64,000 nt of DNA from the NCBI GenBank assembly GCA_000702025.1, contig JNKJ01000016.1, forward strand, positions 87,850 to 151,849, read 5' to 3'. Within the stretch, counting starts at the first letter, position 1; each line of letters opens with the position of its first letter. Shown here piece by piece: positions 36,750 through 44,386 of this stretch. The position numbers and the translations under genes are program-made. This DNA is from Blautia schinkii DSM 10518. GTDB taxonomy: Bacteria; Bacillota; Clostridia; Lachnospirales; Lachnospiraceae. Below the pieces are notes generated by a model, which did not search any database, was not told where the DNA came from, and saw only the letters and a program-made list of their open reading frames with translations.

Positions 36750-37613
36750 TTATTTCTGCTTATCTTCCCCGGGTGCTTTGCCCACATGTTTCTTATAGAG
36801 ACGGTAAAAATTCGATATATTGTTGAAGCCGCACTCCAGGGCAATCTCCGTCACGCTTTTATCCGTATCGCGCAGCAGCTCCCGGGCATGGATAATCCGC
36901 AGCCGGGTCACGTAATCACTGAAACTGATGCCGGTCACCTTCCGGAAATACGAGGAGAAATAATTGGAGCTCATGAACACCGAGGCAGCTACTTCATCCA
37001 GGGTAAGCTTCTCACAATGATGCGCATTGATATAGGCAAACGCTTCCTCCAATCGCTTCATGGCATTCTTCTTTTCCTTGAGCATTTCGCCGGATTTCGT
37101 CTCATCCTGATAGGTACGGATGAGCATAGTGAGTATGCGCAGAACATTTGCCTTGATCATCAGCGGATAGCCTTCCTGACGCTCCTCCCACTCCTTATTT
37201 ATCTCGCGGATACCCTTACGTATCTCATGACTGAGAGGCTCCTCCCTGCCGATGCGGTTCTTAAAATTACTTCCTCTTTCCACAAAAGGCTTGAGGTATT
37301 CGGAGTCAAAAACACTCAGTTTTTCCGCCACAAATTCAGGGGAAAATACCATCACAAGCAGGTGCATGTCATTGCACAAAAGCTTCCATCCGTGTGGTTC
37401 CACATTGTTGAATATGATGATATCCCCCACGTCCATGGTATACTCCTGGCCGTTGACAAAATAATGTCCCTTGCCCTCAAGTACACAGGTGATTTCAAAA
37501 TAGCTGTGCCAGTGAAACACTTCCGGGCTGCTGTTTTCGTGGTCCAGAACCACCTCGCTGATCCGGAACGGAAACTCCTTATCAAGGGGGATATTGTCTC
37601 GTACAAGCTTCAT
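36750..37613 (-). CDS. AraC-family regulator with cupin sensor
   Basis: 287 residues. The N-terminal cupin (about 20-100, HWHSYFEITCVLEGKGHYFVNG) is followed by a C-terminal AraC DNA-binding domain with CEKLTLDEVAASVFMSSNYF and SVTEIALECGFNNISNFYRL. ATG at 37613 has AAGGGAT upstream. Its position directly before the GH31 gene on the same strand makes it the likely activator of that enzyme; the effector is probably a sugar bound in the cupin. Confidence 0.9.
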   Translation of the reverse strand: MKLVRDNIPLDKEFPFRISEVVLDHENSSPEVFHWHSYFEITCVLEGKGHYFVNGQEYTMDVGDIIIFNNVEPHGWKLLCNDMHLLVMVFSPEFVAEKLSVFDSEYLKPFVERGSNFKNRIGREEPLSHEIRKGIREINKEWEERQEGYPLMIKANVLRILTMLIRTYQDETKSGEMLKEKKNAMKRLEEAFAYINAHHCEKLTLDEVAASVFMSSNYFSSYFRKVTGISFSDYVTRLRIIHARELLRDTDKSVTEIALECGFNNISNFYRLYKKHVGKAPGEDKQK

Positions 37614-37644
37614 TTCTTGTATCCCTTTCTTATGTGTATACAGT

Positions 37645-37712
37645 GTCTATGCAGCCTCTGCTCTTTCGTTTGTACAGCCTCTGCTCATTGTTTATACAGC
37701 CTCTGCTCTTTC
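37645..37712 (-). repeat. Three 22-23-bp tandem repeats across the ABC exporter stop codon
   Basis: Units 37645-37667, 37668-37689 and 37690-37712 of the GTTTATACAGCCTCTGCTC type. The gene-proximal unit encodes the terminal Glu-Arg-Ala-Glu-Ala-Val-stop (stop 37692-37694); the other two lie beyond it, between this gene and the AraC gene. Confidence 0.9.
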
Positions 37713-39533
37713 AAACTGGCTGTTATAAAGGTCTGCGTAGAAGCCCTTCTTAGCCAAAAGCTCCTCATGGCTGCCCTGCTCTATGATATCACCGTCCTTC
37801 ATCACCAATATTAAATCAGCGTCCTTTATCGTGGACAGTCTGTGTGCGATGACAAAGCTGGTACGTCCCTTCATCAGGTTATCCATAGCTTTCTGGATTC
37901 TCATCTCGGTTCTGGTATCTACTGAAGAAGTCGCTTCGTCGAGAATCAATATTTTGTTGTCCGCAAGGATAGCACGGGCAATGGTCAGAAGCTGCTTCTG
38001 GCCTTGTGAAATATTGCTGGTTTCCTCATCTAATATCATATTGTAACCGCCGGGCTGCTGCATGATAAAGTTGTGAATGTGGGCAGCCTTTGCCGCTGCA
38101 ATCACCTCTTCGTCTGTGGCATCCAGCCGGCCATAACGGATATTCTCCATGATCGTGCCTGAGAACAGCCAGGTATCCTGGAGCACCATGCCGAACATTT
38201 CACGAAGCTGGCTTCTGTTAAAGTCCTTAATATTGTGTCCGTCCACCTTGATCGCGCCTCCGTTTACATCATAGAAACGCATCAGAAGCTTCACCATTGT
38301 AGTTTTGCCCGCGCCAGTGGGACCTACGATGGCGATTTTCTGCCCATCCTTGATATCCGAGGAAAAATCGTGGATGATGATGCGGTCCGGGTTGTAGCCA
38401 AACTGTACATGCTCAAACTGTACATCCCCGGAAAGCCCGTGGATATCCACTGGATTCTCCACCTTCTGATCCTCCTCAGGTTCCTCCAGAAACTCGAATA
38501 CACGCTCGGATGCTGCGGCCGAGGACTGAAGCAGGTTTGTCACCTGGGCTATCTGCTGGATAGGTTGGGTGAAGCTGCGGATGTACTGGAAGAAGGACTG
38601 GATGTCGCCCACCTCGATTGCTCCTTTGATGGTAAAAATACCTCCCATAAGCGCAACCATTACGTAGCCCAGATTCCCCACAAACTGCATAATCGGCATC
38701 ATCATTCCGGAGAAAAACTGGGATTTCCACGCTGATTCGTAAAGCTTATGGTTATCCTTTTCAAATTCATCCAGTACGTCATTTTCTTTGTTAAACACCT
38801 TTACTACATTGTGGCCGCCGAAGTTTTCTTCTATCTGTCCGTTGACATCACCCAGATATCTCTGCTGGTCACGGAAATATTTCTGTGAGCGCTTCATCAC
38901 CATATTAATGATGACCATGGATACCGGAAGTATCAAAAGTGCCACCAGTGTCATCCATACATTGATGGAGAGCATCATCACCAGAACACCGATCAGAGTG
39001 GTCACGGAGGTGATAAGCTGAGTCATACTCTGGTTAAGGCTCATCTGCAGGGTATCCACATCATTCGTCACTCTGGAGAGAATCTCTCCTGTCGTACGGC
39101 TCTCATAATAATTCAGGGGCAGCCTGTTCATTTTTTTCGATATATCTTTTCTTAAACTATAAGACACATCATTGGAAATTCCGGTCATAACATAGCTCTG
39201 GACATAGGTAAAGCATGCGCTTAACACATATAATCCAAGCGTCCACAATAGTATGGTAACAATTTTTGCAAAATCAATCCCGCCCGTACCGTTAATCTTA
39301 GCCAGAAGACCATTAAACACTTCTGTAGTGGCTTTTCCCAGAATCTTCGGCCCCACTATAGTAAAGATGGTACCTGCCACTGCAAACACGAACATGATTG
39401 CAAATCGGATCTTGTAACGTCCCATATAACGGAACAGTTTAATCATTGCGCCTTTGAAGTCTTTGGCTTTTTCCACCGGACGCATTCCGTGTCCGCGGCC
39501 CCCCATGGGGCCTCTTCTTCTCTGCTCACTCAT
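37692..39533 (-). CDS. ABC exporter half-transporter, subunit with degenerate signature
   Basis: 613 residues: six membrane segments, then an ATPase with Walker A GPTGAGKTT, Walker B ILILDEATSS with the catalytic Glu, and a degenerate signature NISQGQKQ in place of LSGGQ. It begins with a basic Arg/Gly-rich tail. It overlaps the partner by 4 bp (ATGA). The pair matches heterodimeric multidrug exporters such as BmrCD. This subunit's signature sits at the degenerate site. Confidence 0.92.
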   Translation of the reverse strand: MSEQRRRGPMGGRGHGMRPVEKAKDFKGAMIKLFRYMGRYKIRFAIMFVFAVAGTIFTIVGPKILGKATTEVFNGLLAKINGTGGIDFAKIVTILLWTLGLYVLSACFTYVQSYVMTGISNDVSYSLRKDISKKMNRLPLNYYESRTTGEILSRVTNDVDTLQMSLNQSMTQLITSVTTLIGVLVMMLSINVWMTLVALLILPVSMVIINMVMKRSQKYFRDQQRYLGDVNGQIEENFGGHNVVKVFNKENDVLDEFEKDNHKLYESAWKSQFFSGMMMPIMQFVGNLGYVMVALMGGIFTIKGAIEVGDIQSFFQYIRSFTQPIQQIAQVTNLLQSSAAASERVFEFLEEPEEDQKVENPVDIHGLSGDVQFEHVQFGYNPDRIIIHDFSSDIKDGQKIAIVGPTGAGKTTMVKLLMRFYDVNGGAIKVDGHNIKDFNRSQLREMFGMVLQDTWLFSGTIMENIRYGRLDATDEEVIAAAKAAHIHNFIMQQPGGYNMILDEETSNISQGQKQLLTIARAILADNKILILDEATSSVDTRTEMRIQKAMDNLMKGRTSFVIAHRLSTIKDADLILVMKDGDIIEQGSHEELLAKKGFYADLYNSQFERAEAV

Positions 39534-41692
39534 GCCAATTCCTCCTCTGATAATTGAGACATTGCAATCTGACGATAAACTTCACAGTCCTTCATAAGCT
39601 GCCTGTGTGTGCCGATACCAGCCATCTGTCCATCGTCCAGTACAATAATCTGGTCAGCATGTAAAATCGTACTGATACGCTGAGCCACAATTAGGGTAGT
39701 GGCCTCTTTGGTGTACTCCTTTAAAGCCTTACGTAGATTGCTGTCCGTCTTAAAGTCCAGAGCCGAGAAGCTGTCATCAAAGATAAAGATTTCCGGCTTC
39801 TTGGCTACCGCTCTTGCTATGGATAAACGCTGCTTCTGGCCTCCCGAAACATTGGTTCCGCCCTGGGAGATGGGTGCATTGTAAGCGGCGGATTTCTGTT
39901 CGATGAACTCTGTAGCCTGGGCCACCTGAGCAGCCTCCTTAACCTCGGCTTCGGAAATATCTGTTTTACCATAGCGGATATTGGAATCTATGGTGCCGGA
40001 GAAGAGGATTCCCTTCTGAGGAACGTATCCCAGTCGGTCTCTTAAATCCTTCTGGGTCATATCCCGTACATCTACACCGTCTACCCGTACTGAGCCCTTT
40101 GTTACATCAAAAAGCCTGGGTATCAGATTTACCAGTGTACTCTTACCGCTTCCTGTACTGCCGATTACGGCAACAGTCTCGCCACGGTGTGCTTTAAAGG
40201 AGATATCAGTGAGTACATTACCGTCCGCATCAGGATAAGCAAATGTCACATGGTCGAATTCCACTGTTCCCATCTCGTCCTGAGAAGGCTTAACAGGCTG
40301 TTCCGGGTCAATTATACTACTTTCGGTCTTCAACACCTCGTTGATACGATGGGCTGACACATTTGCCCTTGGGAGCATGATGGACATCGCGGTAATCATT
40401 AGGAAGGCCATGATAATCTGCATGGCATACTGTATGATTGCCATGATATTTCCAACCTGCATGGTTCCGTTATCCACTGCATGTGCTCCAAAATAAACGA
40501 TAAGTACGGACACACCGTTCATGATTATCATCATGGTAGGCATCATTAACATCATACATCGGTTTACGAAAAGATTGGTCTTGGTAAGTTTGGCGTTTGC
40601 CTCCTCAAACCGTTCTTCCTCGTGTTTCTCCCGGCTGAAGGCACGGATTACAGGAATACCTGTAAGGATTTCTCTGGAAACCAGGTTCAGTTTATCTATC
40701 AAGCTCTGTACTATGGTAACTTTCGGCATGGCGACTTTAAACAGAACAAATACCAGCAGCAAAATCATAGCCACAGCCACAGCGAGAATCCACGTGAGGG
40801 ACGAGTCGGTCTGTAACACCTTTATTACACCGCCAATTCCAATAATCGGCGCATACAAAACAATCCGGAACATCATTGTCATCACCTGCTGTACCTGCTG
40901 CACATCATTGGTACATCTGGTGATCAGGGAGGCCGTAGAGAATTTATTGTACTCCTTACCGGAAAAACTGATAACCTTGCGGTAAACACCGTCACGAAGG
41001 TCATGGCCAAGGGTGGCCGCTACTCTCGCAGACAGGAAGGTGACACTGACGGCGGCTAGCATGATCAGAAGTGCCATAAGCAGCATACGGATTCCCGAGG
41101 TCTTGATGTAATTCATCTGAATGGCATCCACATCCTCGCCAATCGCTTGGTACTCTGCCCTGACAAAGGCTACTGCCGACTGGGTGAGCATAGATTCTGA
41201 CATACCGCCCAATTCTTCATCCATCTTTTCCTTCATCTGGGAAAGGGCTTCAGGGGGCATTTGTTGCAGCATTTTAATCGGATCTGCGTCTTCCGGGATG
41301 CCCATCTTCTTACGCATGGCCTTACTTTCCTTGCTGTCGGAGGTCATACCTCCCAGCATGAGCATAGGCTTGCACAGGATACTGTTTAATTCTTGTCTTG
41401 TTTCTTTTGTAATATCGTCATTCAGGATATAGAGTTCTCCATCCTCTTTGTAGGAGTCCTCAACCTTTTCCCCGGCGTCCTCGTCCATAAAAAGCTCCAG
41501 GGCTTTCATAGTGCTCATTCTTACTTTCTCAGGCACACCGTCCTCAAAACCACGCTGCTGGATACCTATATTTACAATCTTCGAGGTATAGTCCGGCAGG
41601 GAAAGATCACAGTAAGCCTGCAGAAACAGGAGTCCTACAATAAGGACAATATATCCCGCTGACTTTTTTAAATATTTCATCAGTTTCAGCAT
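39530..41692 (-). CDS. ABC exporter half-transporter, subunit with non-catalytic Walker B
   Basis: 720 residues with an enlarged extracellular region between the first two membrane segments (about 35-195). The ATPase has Walker A GSTGSGKST, a normal signature NVSGGQKQR and Walker B IFIFDDSFSALD, with Asp instead of the catalytic Glu. Together with the partner's changed signature this makes one degenerate and one working ATP site, as in heterodimeric exporters. It begins 7 bp inside the MarR gene, so the three genes are coupled. Confidence 0.92.
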   Translation of the reverse strand: MLKLMKYLKKSAGYIVLIVGLLFLQAYCDLSLPDYTSKIVNIGIQQRGFEDGVPEKVRMSTMKALELFMDEDAGEKVEDSYKEDGELYILNDDITKETRQELNSILCKPMLMLGGMTSDSKESKAMRKKMGIPEDADPIKMLQQMPPEALSQMKEKMDEELGGMSESMLTQSAVAFVRAEYQAIGEDVDAIQMNYIKTSGIRMLLMALLIMLAAVSVTFLSARVAATLGHDLRDGVYRKVISFSGKEYNKFSTASLITRCTNDVQQVQQVMTMMFRIVLYAPIIGIGGVIKVLQTDSSLTWILAVAVAMILLLVFVLFKVAMPKVTIVQSLIDKLNLVSREILTGIPVIRAFSREKHEEERFEEANAKLTKTNLFVNRCMMLMMPTMMIIMNGVSVLIVYFGAHAVDNGTMQVGNIMAIIQYAMQIIMAFLMITAMSIMLPRANVSAHRINEVLKTESSIIDPEQPVKPSQDEMGTVEFDHVTFAYPDADGNVLTDISFKAHRGETVAVIGSTGSGKSTLVNLIPRLFDVTKGSVRVDGVDVRDMTQKDLRDRLGYVPQKGILFSGTIDSNIRYGKTDISEAEVKEAAQVAQATEFIEQKSAAYNAPISQGGTNVSGGQKQRLSIARAVAKKPEIFIFDDSFSALDFKTDSNLRKALKEYTKEATTLIVAQRISTILHADQIIVLDDGQMAGIGTHRQLMKDCEVYRQIAMSQLSEEELA

Positions 41693-42183
41693 TTATCCAA
41701 TCCTTCTTTCCTCATACATTCTTCGCCCGACGGCCCTGGTATGGCGTCTATATTTTCTATGATCTGCCGGAAAAACCGGCGCATCAGGCAGATTTCCGTC
41801 TCACTGAAATTGCCGAAAATCAATTGCTCGTTCGCAGTAATCATATCCATAGCCCGGGATATGCATTCTCTGCCTTTCTCTGTGAGATAAATCCTTGTTA
41901 CTCTCTGGTCGTTCTCGTCCTGCTTGCGGTAAACAATGCCTGACTTCTCCAAACGCTGGATTGTCACATTCACCGTAGGCGGCTTGATATGCAGATGTTG
42001 GGCAATCTCCCTCTGGTTGTAGCCGTCCTTATCTGCTAAGAGCCGGAGAACCGGCACCTGTCCCGGATAAATCCCCATTTCCATGACCTGATGGAAGCAC
42101 TTACTCGCATATCGCCTGCTCAACTCCATTATCAGACCCTGCATACTCTTCTCTGCATATTTCTCAAAATCAAATGGATGCAC
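41686..42183 (-). CDS. MarR-family regulator of the exporter operon
   Basis: 165 residues. A winged helix occupies about 45-110: NQREIAQHLHIKPPTVNVTI, then RLEKSGIVYRKQDENDQRVTR wing. The start is taken as GTG 42183, seven bases after GGAGG; an ATG at 42198 lies upstream of that site and lacks one of its own. It is the first gene of the marR-ABC-ABC operon. Two palindromes in the promoter-leader suggest autorepression relieved by an exported drug or metabolite. Confidence 0.9.
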   Translation of the reverse strand: MHPFDFEKYAEKSMQGLIMELSRRYASKCFHQVMEMGIYPGQVPVLRLLADKDGYNQREIAQHLHIKPPTVNVTIQRLEKSGIVYRKQDENDQRVTRIYLTEKGRECISRAMDMITANEQLIFGNFSETEICLMRRFFRQIIENIDAIPGPSGEECMRKEGLDKC

Positions 42184-42206
42184 TTTCTCACCTCCCATGA
42201 TTCGTG

Positions 42207-42282
42207 ATGTCTGTGTCAGCAGACATGTGTTTTTAGTTAGTCGGCTAACTATATATAATATACATTTTTACAAAAATGGCAA
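42207..42282 (-). promoter_or_regulatory. marR operon promoter with two palindromes
   Basis: On the minus strand -35 TTGCCA (42277-42282), 16 bp, -10 TATTAT (42255-42260). Palindrome one, TAGTTAG-TCGG-CTAACTA (42234-42251), abuts the -10 and covers the transcript start. Palindrome two, ATGTCTG-N6-CAGACAT (42207-42226), lies in the leader. The first has the size and AT-rich arms of MarR operators. Confidence 0.7.
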
Positions 42283-42436
42283 GTGTTTTTTGGTAAATTT
42301 ATATTTTTTTAAGATTTATATTTCGTATTTTCTTTGATATAAGGAGGTAAAATAGTTCGTTGGACTAAGTTTTTTATAATCTGCTTTAAGATATAGCAAT
42401 GAACCTGTGTGACACGTAAATATAGCCTATGGTATG

Positions 42437-42477
42437 AAAAAAGCGGCACTACGCAGTAATCTTGCCACGTAGTGCCG
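42437..42477 (-). terminator. Terminator after the Rpn gene remnant
   Basis: CGGCACTACG (42444-42453) pairs with CGTAGTGCCG (42468-42477). On the minus strand it is followed by CTTTTTT. It ends transcription after the Rpn gene and its duplicated tail. The rest of 42283-42528 is AT-rich with no gene seen. Confidence 0.88.
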
Positions 42478-42528
42478 TTCTCTTTATATTTTTGTCTCAA
42501 ATACAAGTTAATACTTCCTCTGTCCTTA

Positions 42529-42784
42529 TCACTGCCAAATGGATTTAGGAAATTCCTTTTGGATATCAAATTCTATAAATAAACTCTCCCGATAGGCTTT
42601 ATCACTGACTGCCATACTTATCTCGTTAACCCGTCCATTGTCGAGCAATAGCTTGATAACCGCGCTCAAACGTTCCTCTCCTTTTTCTATTCCTTCATCA
42701 TATAAATCATCCAATGCTTTACACATATCAATCTCCTCCTCACCATCCCCATTTTCTGCTATGTGCTTTAACTGCTTTTCAGAT
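42529..42784 (-). pseudogene. Duplicated 3' end of the Rpn gene
   Basis: Immediately after the stop of the Rpn gene the sequence repeats its last part. SEKQLKHIAENG appears again, then EEEIDMCKALDDLYDEG, ERLSAVIKLLLDNGR and EISMAVSDKAYRESLF, ending in a different tail, DIQKEFPKSIWQ, with stop at 42529-42531. This copy lacks the KGIE expansion and has no start region of its own, although an internal ATG (42726) could open a 65-residue frame. It is probably not functional by itself. Confidence 0.8.
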
Positions 42785-42786
42785 GG

Positions 42787-43845
42787 TTACATCTTGAATT
42801 CTTTAAATAAACTCTTTCGATAATTCTTATCACTAGCAGCCATGCTTATCTCATTGGCCCGGCCATTGTCAATCAACAGTTGGATAACCGCGCCCAAACG
42901 CTCTTCTCCCTTTTCTATTCCTTTTTCTATTCCTTTTTCTATTCCTTTTTCTATTCCTTTTTCTATACCTTTTTCTATTCCTTTTTGTATACCCTTTTCT
43001 ATTCCTTTTTTTACTCCTTCCGCGACTCCGTCCTCATATAAATCATCCAATGCTTTACACATATCAATCTCCTCCTCACCATGCCCATTTTCTGCTATGT
43101 GCTTTAACTGCTTTTCAGAATTGAGCAATACACAGATTGCGTTATAGGTATCCTGATTTATCTTTTGGAAAAAGCTTTTGTTATCATTTATATAATCCTT
43201 TAATTGCTGCTTTTCATGCTTATATTTTAGCATCTCGAAAATCACTTGTAAATCCCTTTGGAAGCTTTGTGTATCTTGAATTTGCATAGCATCTATCAGG
43301 TTAATCCTGTAATTAGGCACATACTTTTCTAACATCTTCCTGCTTGACAAATCCAACTCCCGTGGAAACATGCCATGGATATCCAGACTGCCATCCCACG
43401 GCTTATTTCCATAGTAGAATACCAGAGTAATAACCGGATAGATGACATCCTCCTTTTTGAAATGAGACAAAAATTCCTCTTCTGTTAATTTGTCCCCGTT
43501 TTGCAAGTGTGTTTTCCATATCTCATCAATCTGCTCTGTATACGATACACTGTCATAAAGCATATTTCGTACGGGCATGGCATAATGTGTTCTCTCCTGA
43601 TTTTCGCTTGCCAATATTACAAACTGCACGCCTCTTTTCCAGCGCATCACAATATCCCGATATCGTTTAAAGGCTTTTTCCTTGCCTTTTTTATCCACAA
43701 TCAGGATATCTGCTTCACCTTTTACTACTTCCAAATCTCCAGGCTGGATTATACTGCTCCCTTTAAAAAGTACGCCGTTAAATAAGCCCGCAAAGCGCCC
43801 CTTATCGGACAGCCAACGGCTCATGATAATATCATTTTTCCCCAT
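42787..43845 (-). CDS. Rpn-family recombination-promoting nuclease/putative transposase
   Basis: 352 residues. PD-(D/E)XK-type features are VKGEADILIVDKKGK and ASENQERTHYAMPVRNMLYD. The latter resembles the family's EHQS...M..R...Y region. Near residues 265-320 is a run of about nine KGIE or close variants, a likely coiled or charged helix of variable length. ATG at 43845 has AAGGA upstream. Rpn proteins are RecA-independent nucleases or remnants of transposases, and also act in phage defence. The stop at 42787 is followed by a duplicated copy of its own 3' end. Confidence 0.82.
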   Translation of the reverse strand: MGKNDIIMSRWLSDKGRFAGLFNGVLFKGSSIIQPGDLEVVKGEADILIVDKKGKEKAFKRYRDIVMRWKRGVQFVILASENQERTHYAMPVRNMLYDSVSYTEQIDEIWKTHLQNGDKLTEEEFLSHFKKEDVIYPVITLVFYYGNKPWDGSLDIHGMFPRELDLSSRKMLEKYVPNYRINLIDAMQIQDTQSFQRDLQVIFEMLKYKHEKQQLKDYINDNKSFFQKINQDTYNAICVLLNSEKQLKHIAENGHGEEEIDMCKALDDLYEDGVAEGVKKGIEKGIQKGIEKGIEKGIEKGIEKGIEKGIEKGEERLGAVIQLLIDNGRANEISMAASDKNYRKSLFKEFKM

Positions 43846-44061
43846 AGTCGTTCCTTATAGCCTCTCCCTATTCCATTGTTCTATGTTTGATATCCTCACA
43901 GAAATTGTGACATGATTCCCCGAATCAGATGACTCAGGCTGAAAGATTTCCCACGGCTGAACTGCCGGTTCGGAATAATATAATGATTCAATCTGTTTTT
44001 TGAGATGCTTATATTCTACAACTACACCGCCATAATTTCAAGCATAACGTATTGAAAAACA
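43846..44061. other. Intergenic stretch without recognised gene
   Basis: Between the Rpn start and the clpB-unit terminator. I see AT-rich sequence with no open frame having a ribosome binding site and no clear promoter boxes of usual spacing. Confidence 0.4.
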
Positions 44062-44106
44062 CAAAAAGCAGGCAGAAAAACAAATAAGCTGTTCTCCTGC
44101 CTGCTT
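44062..44106 (-). terminator. Terminator of the clpB-DUF4250 unit
   Basis: AAGCAGGCAG (44066-44075) pairs with CTGCCTGCTT (44097-44106) around a 21-base loop. On the minus strand TTTTTGTG follows. Confidence 0.82.
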
Positions 44107-44212
44107 GTCAGGCTTGGCTATGTGGGTGTATACAGATACTGATTCGTTCACATCTATAACTGTTCAGCAGCTTCACTGTTACCACATTCCCTACGGAATC
44201 GTTACTCACATC

Positions 44213-44386
44213 TTATATAAACTGGTTCACGTTTTCGTCATAGTGGTAGTCTATGGAAGCAAGCTTTTCCACCAACTCTTTTTTCTTCATTCCTCTGCAG
44301 GAGCAGAGCGCTTCCAGAGATTCGTAATAATCCCGAAGCTGGGTATTCACATAGCTTAAAAGTATTGCCGGGTCTTTGGGTATCAT
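44213..44386 (-). CDS. DUF4250 small protein
   Basis: 57 residues, [20 protein letters not shown] at the start and DYHYDENVNQFI at the end, matching the DUF4250 family of short Firmicutes proteins of unknown function. Its ATG overlaps the clpB stop by one base (TGATG), and the upstream AAGGATGGA can serve as ribosome binding site. It is therefore translationally coupled to clpB and probably heat-inducible with it. Confidence 0.85.
   Translation of the reverse strand: MIPKDPAILLSYVNTQLRDYYESLEALCSCRGMKKKELVEKLASIDYHYDENVNQFI

Noticed and set aside
36537..37814. 425-codon open frame on the plus strand
   Set aside because: It runs antisense through the AraC gene and the nested RNA structure with no start signal.
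42890..43015. CRISPR or satellite array of 12-bp units
   Set aside because: It is the coding repeat for the KGIE run of the Rpn gene, in frame throughout.
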